Assembly (NCBI GenBank): GCA_961205875.1
Contig: OY540809.1
Location: 11,048,267 to 11,112,266 of the forward strand
DNA: 64,000 bases
Direction: 5' to 3'
From: Sialis fuliginosa
Taxonomy: Eukaryota; Arthropoda; Insecta; Megaloptera; Sialidae
Shown: positions 1 through 12,912 of the stretch, in pieces
How positions within the stretch are numbered: position 1 is the stretch's first letter
Layout of the letters: the number at the start of each line of letters is the position of its first letter
The notes under the pieces: model-generated
What the model was told of the DNA's origin: nothing
Databases searched by the model: none
What the model saw: only the letters and a program-made list of their open reading frames with translations
Made by a program: the position numbers and the translations under genes

Positions 1-1341
1 TTACGGCAGCCATCTTTTCCTAAATGTCACAATCATCATTTCCATGCATATTACCCCAGAGGCATCAGTTGAAAATTTATAATATGCAAATATGCTTTAA
101 ATTACAATTGAATTTAGTATACCATGTATGAGAGATGATAGTTACAAATAGACATTTCTCTGTTAATCAATTTTCACTGAAATACTTTTAAAGGCAATAT
201 AAAACATTTATTATTAATTTATTTTATAATTCATAATTACTGACATTTATTTTAAAATCTCAATGATATGTCAACGCTAGATAATGTGTTATTTGTCCTT
301 TATCTTCCCTTGTCTAAGATCCTTATAATAAGATAATTAAATAACCATAGTTATGTATAGTTGAGTACTCGGGAGTCAGGATAAACCATAGTTTATCTAT
401 AGGATAATCTCGAGGTGTTAAAAATGTAAATCTAGCAGCTGAAATATTAAAAATTCTCACTATAGCTCTAGTTATAACAAGGTTTTAATTAAGAACAAAC
501 TTTTAGTTTTTGTAATATGTATAAACATTTCATTAAAAAATCAAATTCTATGAAAAGAGAAAATAATATATTGGAATTAATGAAAATATATTATAAATAT
601 GTAATATTTATGTGAAATTGAGAAACTACTTTTTTTATTGTAACAATTTTTGTATTATATTATTTATGATCAAATATGGATCAAATAAAATTATGAATTT
701 ATGTTGTGTCTTATATATTTCTTTGCTTCAGAAATAAGAATTATTATTAAATAAAATAAATAATTGTGTAATGCTATTAAATGATTTATGCAAACAGTAA
801 ACTTTGCAGCCCCGGGCGAAGACATTTTGTCCTTTTGAGAATAAAAAAAAGTTTTAATAACTTTAGGCACAGACGAAAAGCAAAAGGTATAAAATAAAAC
901 AAAACTATTTTCAAATTTGCCGCTCTTTTGCTTTTTTTATTATTCTAGAAAAAAAAATACGCAGTACTGACAATACAATATAATTAACAATCCTAACGAT
1001 TGACCAATAGTTTTTGAATACGTACAATCTGCAAAATGACAGTCTGTGCGATGACTCTATTGACATTTGTATAAGACGTAAAATAGCTAAATATTATCGA
1101 ATTTATTAAATAGTAGTGCATATAAGTTAACATCAAGCATTTGGATATCATTTTTGATATTTCAATTTTTATTATATTGTTGCTGGTTAAAATCTTATTT
1201 GAATGAAATTATAATGAAGTAAAAATTCTCTTAAGTACATATACATACCTATAAATCTATAATTAAGTGTTAAAATTATAATTACATAGTAGTAGAACCC
1301 GTAATGTTATTTTATTTGTGATAAATAGATGTACTACTAGA
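1..1341. other. Upstream intergenic DNA, no gene seen
   Basis: AT-rich sequence with stops in all frames. I see no recognisable exon, RNA gene or clear repeat. The last few hundred bases should hold the promoter and 5' UTR of the ERLEC1 gene that starts at 1342, but no TATA box or initiator stands out in this composition. Confidence 0.6.
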
Positions 1342-4300
1342 ATGTACTTTGTTATAAATTATATCTGTTCTTTATTGTTATTATTTTTTTTATTTTCTAC
1401 TGAATGCAATGATATTCGAGGTTTTGATGATTCAATATTATTTAACTTTAATTGGTATGGGGCATCGGTAGGCAGTAATTTGGTAAGAAAATAAAATGTA
1501 ATTGTTAAACATAGCTCTTATCAGGATTTGTTGTAGGATTTAACAGGAGCACAACCTTTAGTAGTGACATCAGCACAAAATGAAAAGTATACTTGTTGGT
1601 TACCAAATATTGAAGAAAAAGAAGATAATAATGTTGAAACATACAATGGACCCTCTGCAGTAGACATAGTACGATCACTGTTTGCTCAGTCAATATGTTC
1701 TTTCCGATTAGAATCGTATTGGTCATACGAAGTATGCCATGGACGCTTTATCAGACAATATCATGAAGAAAGGGAAGGTAAAAAAGTTAAACTGCAAGAA
1801 TATTTCTTAGGACGTTTGGATAAGTCACAGCTTGCAAAAGTATTAGTAGAATTAAAAAATACAGAAATAGAATATGAGAAAAACAACAAAAATACAGTTC
1901 CTACTAAAAAAATAGATGGAGTCCAACTACCTTATTTAGAAGTCACTATGGAAGATGGTTCAGTATGTGATTTAAATAACAAACCACGTCAAACTAAAGT
2001 GTTGTACGTATGTTACACACATGGAAAAAATGAAGTATATTCATTGAAAGAAACCTCGACATGTGTGTATGAAGTTATCGTATTAACTTCGACATTATGT
2101 TCTCACCCACGTTTCAGACCAAGAGAGTCTAGTGAACATATAATTAACTGTTTACCACTAGAGGGCGCTCCTATAATGCCTCGCAGCCTGATTGCTCTCG
2201 AAGCAGAAAGTCTTAAATTACGCCACCAGTCTATAACATCGGTATAGTTTTTTCTTTAAGAAATAATTGTAGTGTTTGCATTTTTTAAATGAAATCAGTT
2301 TTTGTACTGAATTTTACTTCCTAAAATATTTGTATTTTGTGGTAATATATCTAATGCGCTAACAGAAATGTTGCATATAAATACATTAGAAATTATAACT
2401 AATGTTTATTTGAGATCTTTAAAAAATTATATTTGTATACAGCATTTCATTTATTAATCTCAATATGTTTATTGCTCTTTATGTTGGCTATTATTAATTT
2501 AAAAACTAATTATTAATCAGTGTTGTTAGGAATGTATTTATCTTGTCACATTTGGTGTACATAAAGGCTGATTATCACACATAGGCCATGTGTTTATTTT
2601 GTACTAAAAGGCTGTTTAAATTAAGTGGCATTAAAATATTATTTAGTAGTGTCATCGTTCACATGCTGTTTGTCTAATAATTAACCTTTAAAGGACCAGC
2701 ATTTTTCAGTTCAAAAGTGATGTCACAGATATGGCCAACTAATTCATATGTGGGCCCAACATGTCCAACAAGGCTCCCCCCACCCCTAGTGGCCACACCG
2801 GTCCTGTAAAGTATAAGCAACAGTCAGTGCTTGATCAACGCAGACCTGTATATGAAAATCAACTTGAATTGTTTCTATTAAGTAACAAAAAGATTGTGTT
2901 TATAATTTATCTAGCACCACTGGTTACGAATTGAAGATAGGATAGTTGTAGCACAGTTTGTTTATTTTGTTTGCTTGTTTAGATTTCCTCAGTGCATTCA
3001 TGATTTTGTTGTATTTACTCAAACAGGATGAAAAATTCAAGAGAGTTTATGCAGTGTTCAAAGTAGATAAGGACACTCAGGTTGGTTTATTATTATTTAG
3101 ATGTGGACCGGTACTTAAATTTAGAACACTTTACAATGGTTTTACTCAAGATATTTTTTTTAGTTTGCAGTTTGCACTTATACTAGTTACAATATTGGTT
3201 TGTGTGTTTTATGCCTGGTATTTTTAATAAAAATTTACTTGCAAGCAAAACAAAGTGAAATTGTACGGAGACTAAATTTATCGATTGGATAATACAATTC
3301 GATATAAAAAAATTTTGCTTTGATTTGATCAAAGGCAAATTTCTTTATAATACCAAGCATTATACAATATATACAATTATAAAGTTTTTTTATTTTATTT
3401 ATATGATAAATTAACACCATTGTAAATTATTCTTTTATTTTCAATGAAAATATAAGATTACAAATGTAAATTTTTTTATTTCATTCGATATTATTATACT
3501 GCATTTAATTAAACAAGTTCTATTTAAATTAAATTGATGAGAATCTTCAATCTTTGTAATATATATTCCTTGACTTATGACCGTGTAAAAAAAATGTATT
3601 GTGTTATTTTTTATTTAGTTTCTGTATTTATTATCTAAATGAAATTTATTCTCGAAAAGTGCTGTAACAGAAATCTATCGTAAGTCAAGGACTACCTGTA
3701 ATTATTTTAAAGAAATCTTACAATGTACATCATCCATACTGGTCCATTTCTACTTCAATGAATAAAGGCTTAACAAAGTGCTGATTTGTTGAACGAAGCT
3801 ATTGCAAATTACTCGACAGATTTATCATGTTCAATGGCACTGCATAATGAAGCATAATATGTAAAATTTTGTTAATTATTATAATCTGTTTGTGTTTCTT
3901 CAGGATGGGGAGCCTAGAGTAAGAGTTGAAATCCATCCGGTCGATGTATACGGAGAAAAAGAAGATTTACCACCATTAGAAAGTTCGGCCGATACTTCAC
4001 CAGTAGAAAATTTCTTAGCTGGCAAAAATTGCTTAAATGGGGTAAGTAAATAAATAAAATTAACAGTGGAATATTTTTACTTCAGGCAGGAAGAAGGGGA
4101 CAACTTGATAATTTATATACAAAATATTTAGTATTATGCTATTGTGGAGGGGGGGAGTCAATTTAAAATTATACTAATTTTGGTAATGCTTTAATAAAAA
4201 ATAATTTACGGTACTTTTTCATATAGGGTTCTGGTTGGTGGAAATATGAATTTTGTTATGGAAGATCAGTAGAGCAATATCATATAGAAAAAGATGGAAG

Positions 4301-5090
4301 TAGAACATCACTAAACCTTGGACGTTTTGATAAAGAGGCTCATTTAGAATGGATAGAACAGAATCCTCATAAAAGACCTAAACCATTGGCTCAAAGAAAA
4401 CAATTATCACATTTTTATTCAGGAGGCACAGTTTGTGATAAAACAGGAAAATCACGACAAACAGAGGTAATTAAATGTTAGAAATCATATAAATATAGAA
4501 TATTTTTTATATGCAGCATTAATAATTTTTATCTATAACTAACTCTAAAACTAATTAAGAAAGCTAACAGAAGATTTCCTTTAAAACGTCCAATTCAGAT
4601 CTTAAAAATTTGTTAAATATAGCGACTTGAACAGCTGTTTTTATTTTGACACTAAAGGATTTTGTATACCGTAATTTACTACTCATCAAGATCTTTCTGG
4701 AGATGAGCTGGTAGTTATGGCAGACAAACTCTAGTGTTTAATGTTAAACTTTAAAACCATAGACAAACATTTGATTATTTACTGTTCTCAAAACAAAATA
4801 TAAGTTTGATTAACTAATACTCTTTTATTATTTTATTTTAGGTAAAATTGAAATGCTTAGAAAATTCTTCAAGTCCTGGAGCTGTGCAATTATATTTATT
4901 AGAACCGAAATACTGTGAATATATTTTGGGTGTAGAATCTCCTTTAATATGTGATATATTGGCTAGAGCTGATGACAACGGATTGGTGAAAACAATGGCA
5001 GATTTGAAAGCAGATGAAGAATTAACAGTAGAAGAAGAACAAGAAATGGTGAAAGCATTCCTTTCAAGAGAAGCAGCAATAAATGATTGA
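1342..5090 (+). CDS. ERLEC1: Endoplasmic reticulum lectin 1 (ERLEC1/XTP3-B type), 6 exons
   Basis: Exons 1342-1482, 1537-2241, 3027-3080, 3904-4041, 4227-4466 and 4842-5090 join in frame, all at phase 0, into about 508 residues, close to the family's usual length. Residues 1-22 form a signal peptide with a Leu/Phe-rich core. Two mannose-6-phosphate-receptor-homology (PRKCSH/MRH) domains follow: one around residues 65-240 (motif [11 protein letters not shown]) and one from residue 347 (motif [13 protein letters not shown]), each with paired cysteines and a C-terminal Cys-rich end. In known members the lectin reads trimmed N-glycans on misfolded glycoproteins in the ER lumen and hands them to the HRD1-SEL1L ubiquitin ligase for ERAD. 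OS-9 is the main alternative, but OS-9 has a single MRH domain. Exon 3 is only 18 codons and rests on splice phase alone, so it is the least certain part. The gene runs tail-to-tail with SHQ1. Confidence 0.92.
2686..2812. repeat. Short inverted-repeat element in ERLEC1 intron 2
   Basis: The ends CTTTAAAGGACC and GGTCCTGTAAAG are inverted copies with one mismatch, about 127 bp apart, and the interior is GC-richer than its surroundings. This looks like a small MITE remnant. I could not define a target-site duplication, so the call is tentative. Confidence 0.35.
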
Positions 5091-5426
5091 AGTCAGACAA
5101 GTAAAAACATTATTTATGAATTATTTTTTCTGCGTTCAGATGTAATAAGACTTACTGTACCTAGTTAAATAAATTACTTAATGAGAATAAATTTTAACTT
5201 ATTTAATGGCCACCCTAATGAAACAAAAGTATATATAAAATATTTTAATAAAAAAAATAATATGTACAACGTTTATAATAAAATCATTTACAAACTTAAT
5301 GTATCAAATTAATTAAAACTTTATACAATTAGATTTATATTGAACTTAAACTATAATTTCTATTAAACATTTTTCTCAAATTCTATTTGAGATGTGTGTA
5401 TGAAATTTTTGGACCTCTTTACCATT
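5091..5426. other. Convergent 3' intergenic region
   Basis: This holds the 3' UTRs of ERLEC1 (+) and SHQ1 (-), which end 336 bp apart. An AATAAA lies just after 5160 for the plus-strand gene. No further gene is seen. Confidence 0.6.
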
Positions 5427-7756
5427 TTATTTTGGAATTGATAAATAAAGATCAGAGTTTTCACTTTTCCCATCTGTGTCATCGCTATCTTCTGAAGATT
5501 CGTCAATATCATCGCTATCTTCTGAAGATTCATCAGTATCATCACTATCTTCTGAAGATTCATCGGTATCATCACTATCTTCTGATGATTCTTCTTCGAG
5601 TATTAATTGCATACTCTTAGCTTCAATTTCCATTAAATTCAGATCTAATTCCTCTTTTGAAATTGTAAGCTAGAAAATACAAAATATGTAAAAATATAGT
5701 AATATGGTTGACAAATAATGAAATATTGAAAAACTCATTTAGGCCTGTAAAAATTACATCTCTCAAAATAAAAATAAATTGACTAAAAATAGATAAAGTT
5801 AATCACTTTGACTTCAGAATGGCTTGTCTATAAATTAATTTTTATATTAGTATTGGATAATATTAATGTTATTTAACATTAGAATATTTTCACTAATTAT
5901 TTTTTTTTTGTGAATTATTATTTTACTACAAAAGTTGTAGTGACCTTTCTTATGGAAAATTTTTTGTTTTTAGAAATACTCTGATAATTTGCTCTCATCT
6001 TTTAGCAAGGATACAAAAGTATCAATGATTTTTTGTTTATTTTGAAACGAGTAGTTACAATTTTATTTTTTCAGTTATTGTAATTTTAATGGTAACAAAA
6101 AACATATGCAGCTGTAACATTTGATCTTACCTTTTCAATGCTGTTGCATATAACTTCTAATTTACTAAAATCACATTTTTGAATAAATATACAATAATCT
6201 TTTATATACAGTTCATTAAGAATGCATCGTGGTTCTTGGCTACTTCCAGAATTGAATAAAGTGTAAATTTCTAGTAAACATTTTAATATGAGACGCTTTC
6301 CTAATTTCAATACTAATTTCAAATCTTCTAATACTTTACATGATAACAGCATGTTTCTATACAAAGGGAAAATTAAAGACCGTCGTATACAAGCTGTTAT
6401 AACATCTTTGGGATCCGAGAAACTCTAAAATAAAAAAATTATTTAAATCTATAATTTCATGTAATGAAAACTAGTTCTATAAAATCAGCACAGTGAATTT
6501 TGAATCTGAATAAAATTGTCACATTATGTCAAGTTCAGTAATGATTTACAGCTAAAGATGCATTTTGCCAAATTTTGAAAAAATCTTGTTATATTTGTAT
6601 ACATACATCAAACCACGATAAAGTTGAACTTATTTTATTGATGGCCCAGCCACTTTCGACAGTATTTTCAAACATAAATGACCGTTTTTCAAAACAGTAT
6701 GCATATAAAATATCAACTAATCCAAGGTACGCTGTGTTTTCTTCTTTTACATTCAATAGGTATTCTCTATTTGGAAAGTCTTTTAAAATATCTAGTTCAT
6801 CATCAGTAAATTCAGCTGCAAATAATAAAAAGTACAAATTACTAATAAAACCAACTTCATACTTTGTGAACAATAAATTAAAACTATTGAGGTTCAGAAT
6901 GAATAGTTCAATAGTTATTAAATTAAAACAATTTATGTATAGATATTCACCTTCGCTTATAGCCTTCCAAGGAGACTGAAATTTACATAATTCATTTATA
7001 ATATCAGTGTCTAAATAATCTGTAACGTAGTAATCTGGATCAAATTTTTCATTTTCATATTTTACTCTCGCTTCCTTTCTATCTTTCCTGTTCATACTCA
7101 CTGTTGATATATCATCCAAAATACCACTCATCTCAAACTAAAAATATCATTAAAATTAGGTAACAATGTGGTAATACTAGATATAATTTACCTGTGAGAT
7201 TTCAAAAGTATCTTTTATCTTGTTGCCAAATCCATATGCCGAATCTGTACACTGATCTTCACTAATTTTTAATTTTTGTAAATTTTGTTCAATAAACCAC
7301 TGATCTGATTCGTCTGTCACATCTTCATTTTGACTTTCGTTTTCTGTACTCGACAGCACTTCAATTTCATGTTTTGATTGATTAGATGGCACAGGTTGTA
7401 ATAGTTTTGTTAACATATCCAAATCAGGAAAAAATTCTTTCGAAATTGCTTTCTCAATTTGAAATGTAAATTCTTGGGTATCTGCATCGAATTTATTATT
7501 CCCAACATTGCTGTCTTTTATAGCTTTTGGTAAGTTTAATCTGTTAATTTTTATAAATTTATACAATTAATAAATGTATAATTAATGTATAATTAGAAGA
7601 ATATGTTACTAACCTCAAAAAGTATGGCTTTGAATAAAAAATAAAAGTAGAATCTTCAATGTGAATATCTAAATCTTTGATATCACAATATGGAGCTCTT
7701 ATATTTATCGTAAGAAAATTATCATCTTGCTTTATTTGAAACCGTGGTGTTATCAT
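5427..7756 (-). CDS. SHQ1: SHQ1, H/ACA RNP assembly factor, 6 exons
   Basis: Minus-strand exons 7756-7614, 7540-7192, 7137-6951, 6815-6607, 6424-6131 and 5669-5427 join in phase into 474 residues. The N-terminal CS (p23-like) domain starts MITPRFQIKQ and includes FYSKPYFLR. The SHQ1-specific helical domain runs from about residue 190 (KFDPDYYVTDY) through VESGWAINKIS, LGKRLILKCLLEIY and LNELYIKDYCIFIQK. The acidic C-terminus carries four tandem copies of an SSEDSDDTDE-like motif. SHQ1 holds free dyskerin and passes it to H/ACA snoRNP and scaRNP assembly. The start was set at ATG 7756; the frame is open a little further upstream, but without an ATG and beyond where homologues begin. The repeated acidic tail gives long spurious ORFs on both strands. 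The gene is divergent from mLST8. Confidence 0.93.
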
Positions 7757-8141
7757 TTTTATATTTATATTAAAATGTGCACTGGAGTCCACAATATTAT
7801 AACCTTAAATAACAAATGTGACATGCGACATGTCAATAGAACCACGTGACAAACATAGGCGCCAATTTTTATTAACTTTAGAGGGGTCAACAATTTCTAT
7901 AAAATTCATGTGTATTATAATATCCACGATAATATCATAATATAGATTAAACATAATATCATTTATTGATCTTCAGGAGTGAGAGGTTGAAGAAGGAACA
8001 TTTATGTATATTTAATAATTAATTTTCGCGTTTTTTTTCTAAAATTGCGCGATTGTAGATCAGCGCCCCATAGACACAAATGTGCACTCATGTTTTTTAA
8101 AATCTTGCTTGTGTTCGTCTTGTTCTGTGATATGTGTCAAA
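7757..8141. promoter_or_regulatory. Shared divergent promoter of SHQ1 and mLST8, with E-box
   Basis: The two start codons are 385 bp apart and point away from each other, so both promoters must lie here. A perfect CACGTG E-box is at 7843-7848, a site for MYC/MAX-type bHLH factors. That suits a ribosome/RNP-biogenesis gene paired with a TOR-complex gene. The regulatory role is inferred. Confidence 0.5.
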
Positions 8142-10143
8142 ATGTCGAATGATACAAGTAGTTCAAATGATCAAGTTATTTTTGCAACTGGAGGATATGA
8201 TCATACAATAAAAATATGGCAAGCTCACAGTGGAATTTGTCAACGAACATGTCAACATACAGATTCTGTATCCTTTCATTTAATATAAATAAAAAATTAT
8301 ATGTAACCTAGAATTAATAATTGTTTAGAATTAAATAACAGGAGTATATTTATTAAATTAACCGAAATAACTTAAACTAACTCTTATTAAATCAATATTT
8401 TATAGTAATCTTAGAAAATTCAAAATATTATTACACATGATATATAAAAATTTAAATAGTAGTATACTTAACTAAACTTTTCGATATGATTTTTTTGGTT
8501 TATTCTCTGTATTTAGAACAAATTCCCAATTTCTTACTTCAAATAAATATTTTCCACTGTTTTTGTATTCACCAAAGTGCACAGCAAATATCTTCCTTAT
8601 TATTTAAAAATAGCAAGTAAACGCTTTAGAAATAACACCTGATAAACAATTACTAGCAGCTGCTGGTTATCAGCATATACGTATGTACGACCTTTGTTCA
8701 AATAATCCAAATCCAGTTATAAATTATGAAGGTGTGTCAAAAAACGTAACCGGTGTTGGTTTCCAAGAAGATGGGAAGTGGATGTACACCGGAGGAGAAG
8801 ACTGTAGTGCACGCATATGGGACTTAAGGTCAAGAAATTTACAATGCCAAAGAATATTCCAAGTGTCCGCGCCTGTAAATTGTGTGTTCCTTCACCCGAA
8901 TCAAGCAGAATTAGTTGTTGGCGATCAAAGCGGTGTTATACATTTGTGGGATTTGAAAACTGATCACAACGAACAATTGGTTAGTTGATTATTTATATAG
9001 TTGACATTTGTGTTCTCACATGATGGTTAAATTATAATAAATAAGTCGACCATTTGTAAAGAAATTCAAAATCATCATTGTTCGGTCACACTTATTTTCA
9101 CCAGATACATAATGCTTCAATATACTTAGATTCCAGAACCGGAAGCCTCTATACAAGACATCGCAATTGATCCAGAAGGTAATTACATGGCAGCAGTAAA
9201 CAATAAAGGACACTGTTATATATGGAGTTTATCTTCAAATGGTCTCAACGAGCCTACTAAATTAAATCCAAAACATAAAATAGATGCACATAAACGATAT
9301 GCCCTACGTTGTCAATTTAGTCCTGATTCTAAGTAAGTAAAATTTTTAAACATTAGGATAAATAGTTGTAATGAACTTTCTTATAGCCGTGTTTACATAC
9401 CCGTGAATTTTAAGCTTTTTCCTGTGTTATTTCTGATAACACCCTTCTTTGGGTATAAAGTACTGTTGGACTAACTTGGTCTATCCCCATGAGCGGACCA
9501 TGAAATACCTAATAAAGGTAAATTTGAACAAAAGACTTGACTTTGTGGATACATAAAGAAAGCCCTAACTTACTTCATAACACCCTAAGGTTTATGTGTA
9601 AGTAATATGATTGATTTCTGGGTATCATTTTATTGAAGAACTTGAATGTAATATAAAAAAAATCATTGAGAAATTTCAAAATTTATAAATTGATGGTGTT
9701 TCAGTTTGCTTGTAACAACATCAGCTGACCAATCTGCACGCGTCTGGAAAACGCCCGATTTTTCTCTTGTACAGGAATTAAAACACGAGTATCAACGATG
9801 GGTGTGGGATGTGGCATTTAGTGCCGATTCTCAATATATTTTTACTGGTGAGTTAATTTATAACATTATATATTATGTAGAGTTTCAAACTATATTATAT
9901 TTTTACTACAAACAATTTATAATTTTTTAAAATTACCTAATTTGTCTTTTTAACAGTTTTTTTTGTAACTTAAAAATTATAATGTAATGTTAGTTTATCA
10001 ATCCAAAATATTCCATTTATATTTTAGCATCATCAGATTCTTTGGCTAGATTATGGAATGTGGAAACTGGACAGATGGAACGTGAATACAATGGCCATCA
10101 GAAATCTGTAACTGCGTTAGCCTTTCGTGATGAAATTATATAA
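8142..10143 (+). CDS. mLST8: mLST8 (LST8/GbetaL), WD40 subunit of TORC1 and TORC2
   Basis: Exons 8142-8267, 8614-8979, 9130-9332, 9705-9847 and 10028-10143 join in phase into 317 residues, the usual length of the family. The protein is seven WD40 blades with nothing else. Diagnostic stretches include [51 protein letters not shown] and [15 protein letters not shown]. mLST8 binds the kinase domain of TOR and is a shared subunit of both TOR complexes. The first donor (GTATCC) is weak, but the junction DS/QVNALE matches the family exactly. The short C-terminus ends in the last blade as expected. An AATAAA-type signal follows near 10200. Confidence 0.96.
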
Positions 10144-10261
10144 ACTTTTTTTTTATTAAGTCGTGTACATTTTTTTTATGTTGTAATATATATTTATAAA
10201 TAATAAACGATCAGATAAATCATTAAAGTTTATTGAAAAAAAGTATTCATACAAATATTAT

Positions 10262-11440
10262 ATTATTCCATCATAGTTGACCATTCGTTTTTGTTTTTTC
10301 ATTTATTATAGACTTGTTTTTGTTACAAATATTATTTTGTATTTTCTTAATTACTTGATCTAAATGAAGTGCTTTTTTCCTTTTACAATCAGTAATATCT
10401 CTAGAAACAATTTCATTTTTTTCTTGATCCAAAATAGGCAATTTTTCTAACAAAACATTACAAAGAAGAAGAATAATTCCATTATAGTTGACCATTAGTT
10501 TTTGTTTTTCATTTATTGAAGACTTATTTCTGTTCCAAATATTATTTTGTATTTTTTTAATTACTTGATCTAAATGAAGTGCTTTATATTTTTTACAATT
10601 AGTAATATTTCTAGAAACAATTCTATTTTTTTCTTGATCCAAAATAGGCAATTTTTCTATCAAAACACTACATGGATGAACTATTCCATCATAGTTGGCC
10701 ATTTGTATTTGTTTTTCATTTATTGTAACAATTTCATTTTTTTCTTGATCCAAAATAGGCAATTTTTCTATCAAAACACTACATGGATGAACTATTCCAT
10801 CATAGTTGAACATTTGTTTTTGTTTTTCATTTATTGTAACAATTCCATTTTTTTCTTGATCAAAAATAGGCAATTTTTCTATCAAAACACTACATGGATG
10901 AACTATTCCATCATAATTGAACATTTGTTTTCGGTTTTCATTTATTGAAGACTTGTTTTTGTTCAGAATATTATTTTGTATTTTCTTAATTACTTGATCT
11001 AAATGAAATGTTTTATATCTTTTACAGTTAGTAATATTTCTAGAAACAATTATATTTTTTTCTTGATCCAAAATAGGCAATTTTTCTATCAAAATACTAC
11101 ATGGATGAACTATTCTATCATAATAGTTGACCATTTGTTTTTGTTTTTCATTTATTGTAACAATTCCGTTTTTTTCTTGATCCAAAATAGGTAATTTTTC
11201 TAATAAGACACTACATGGATGAATTATTTTGTCATAGTTGACCATTTGTTTTTGTTTTATATTTATTGTAACAATTACATTTTTTTCTTGATCCAAAGGA
11301 GGCAACTTTTCTAATAAAATGCTACATGGATGAACTATTTTATCATAGTTGACCATTTTTTGTTTTTCATTCTTTGTAGACTTGTTTTTTTTACTAATAT
11401 GTGTTTTCTTAACTGCTCGATCTAAATAAAGTGCACATTA
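10262..11440. repeat. Tandem repeat, ~111-bp unit with longer variants
   Basis: At the DNA level the plus strand repeats a block containing CAAAATAGGCAATTTTTCT followed by CTACATGGATGAACTATT at a 111-bp period. It is interspersed with longer units containing TTAATTACTTGATCTAAATG. Around eight copies of the first block can be read. This underlies the minus-strand repeat ORF and also yields spurious plus-strand ORFs. Confidence 0.8.
10271..11356 (-). CDS. Lineage-specific tandem-repeat ORF, function unknown
   Basis: A 361-residue ORF without introns is built almost wholly from repeats. The short unit is about 37 residues (core IVHPCSVLIEKLPILDQEKN). A long unit adds a Lys/Asn-rich block (LHLDQVIKKIQNN). 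It is rich in Lys, Asn and Ile, with no signal peptide or membrane segment. I recognise no family. Indels between units, such as the extra Tyr in one copy and extra Leu residues in another, keep the frame, which is weak evidence of coding. The first ATG is at 11356, but repeat-like sequence stays open upstream to about 11435. The last repeat goes out of frame (NEKTKTNGQL) and ends. It may be a young gene, a fragment of one, or simply a 111-bp tandem repeat that is open by chance, since a period divisible by three keeps any stop-free frame open. Confidence 0.4.
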   Translation of the reverse strand: MVNYDKIVHPCSILLEKLPPLDQEKNVIVTINIKQKQMVNYDKIIHPCSVLLEKLPILDQEKNGIVTINEKQKQMVNYYDRIVHPCSILIEKLPILDQEKNIIVSRNITNCKRYKTFHLDQVIKKIQNNILNKNKSSINENRKQMFNYDGIVHPCSVLIEKLPIFDQEKNGIVTINEKQKQMFNYDGIVHPCSVLIEKLPILDQEKNEIVTINEKQIQMANYDGIVHPCSVLIEKLPILDQEKNRIVSRNITNCKKYKALHLDQVIKKIQNNIWNRNKSSINEKQKLMVNYNGIILLLCNVLLEKLPILDQEKNEIVSRDITDCKRKKALHLDQVIKKIQNNICNKNKSIINEKTKTNGQL

Positions 11441-12654
11441 ATATTTTATTATTTATTTTACAGTATATAGCATTAAAATTTTGTTCCTTAATAGTCACAT
11501 ATGCAAAAAACAAATAAAAATCTCAGTGGAAATAGGTGTAGCTAGGGTTCCTTTGGCCCCCAGCAAAGACCTGTATCAACGCCCAACTATATTCAGAAAA
11601 AATATTATTTTACTATCTTTTATAGATTTTTCCTCTAAGGGGGCTGGTTTTGTTAACTCCTAGCTGCACTTTTGTCAAAAAGATATCGATATGTATTTAA
11701 TTTGATTTTTGCTAAAAAAACGTGTCATATTGATTTATTTCATCATACAGAGCTACTACTGCTTAACGCATGGATTTATTTACCTTTCAATCGTTTTGTA
11801 GGTATCTTATTGTATATTTTCATTTTTCTTACTCTGTGTGATTTTTGTAGTATTTTAAAATCACGTTCAGTCTAATTTTTAATATTCAGTGATAATTTTT
11901 ATCTTTTATTAGATGTAATGTTGAAATTTCTTTTAATGTTTTTGTTCTGAAAAATATAGTATAGAATATATTTTTTTATTTTGAGCTTAAATTTTTTTTA
12001 TAAATCCATCAGATTAAAAATAACCATACTAATTATTTCAGTATTTTACAATCTATTCGTAGTGGCAGGCATTATAGATTATTTTTACAAAAGCAACACT
12101 CAATCTGCACTGTACTGAAAATGTGGCACGTAATATTAGTACCATTTTCTGAATACCCAGAATGATTTATTTCTTACAGAATCAATTTAAATAATATTAC
12201 AGGTCTTTTTTATGTGAATATGTTTGTAATAACTTATTAAGATTTTAAAGACCAATCAAATATCAAAACATGATTGTTCTTACCTTTATACCTACAATTT
12301 TTTTTTAAACTGAACTTGACATAATCACAACCATACAACAATGTTTAATATTTTTGACAATACATAGTTATATTTTTAAATCGACAACAATTACAAAAGT
12401 GGGAAATTTAAATCTAAGCATACAAAATTGATTTATTCCATAGATACGTAAATAATTTTTGTTGTTTTGTTGTTTTTAAGCTTAAGGTAGTTCTCGTGCT
12501 ACAGTACCCACAAAAAGTTACGCTCATAATACCATAGTAAAATATCGAAAATAATTGCGTTGCTACAGAGAATTTTTGATCAAGTCTATACCCAAAGCCG
12601 TCTATACAGATTATTATAAACACAATCATACTATGAATATATTTTCTTTATTTT

Positions 12655-12912
12655 ATCACTAAACGCTTCGACAGATTTTGATAAAAAACTACCAAACAGT
12701 AAAGGGTTATTATTATGATATGTGATAAAAAATTCAGAATGATTGACCGTTTTGTTTTTGAAATATAATTAAATTTCAAATATGAAACGGTCAATCATTT
12801 TGTTTTTTAAATACAAGGTCAATCATTAGGAATTTTTTATCACATATCAGAATAATAAACCTTTATTGTTTGATAGTTTTTTTTATCAAAATCTATCGAA
12901 GTTTTAGTCATG
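12655..12912. mobile_element. Foldback/MITE element with ~75-bp inverted repeats
   Basis: The left arm begins CACTAAACGCTTCGACAG and continues through GATATGTGATAAAAAATTC. The right arm is its reverse complement with scattered changes. A second, inner inverted repeat (GATTGACCGTTTTG against its complement) lies between them, so almost all of the ~258 bp could fold into one hairpin. No coding capacity; target-site duplication not clear. Confidence 0.7.

Noticed and set aside
5363-5673. Plus-strand Ser-rich and minus-strand Met/Leu-rich ORFs at the SHQ1 tail
   Set aside because: Both are alternate frames of the repeated acidic SHQ1 C-terminus.
10574-11194. Plus-strand ORFs with repeated IQNRQFFYQNTTWMNYS
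   Set aside because: They are the antisense shadow of the 111-bp tandem repeat. The minus frame is longer and continuous.
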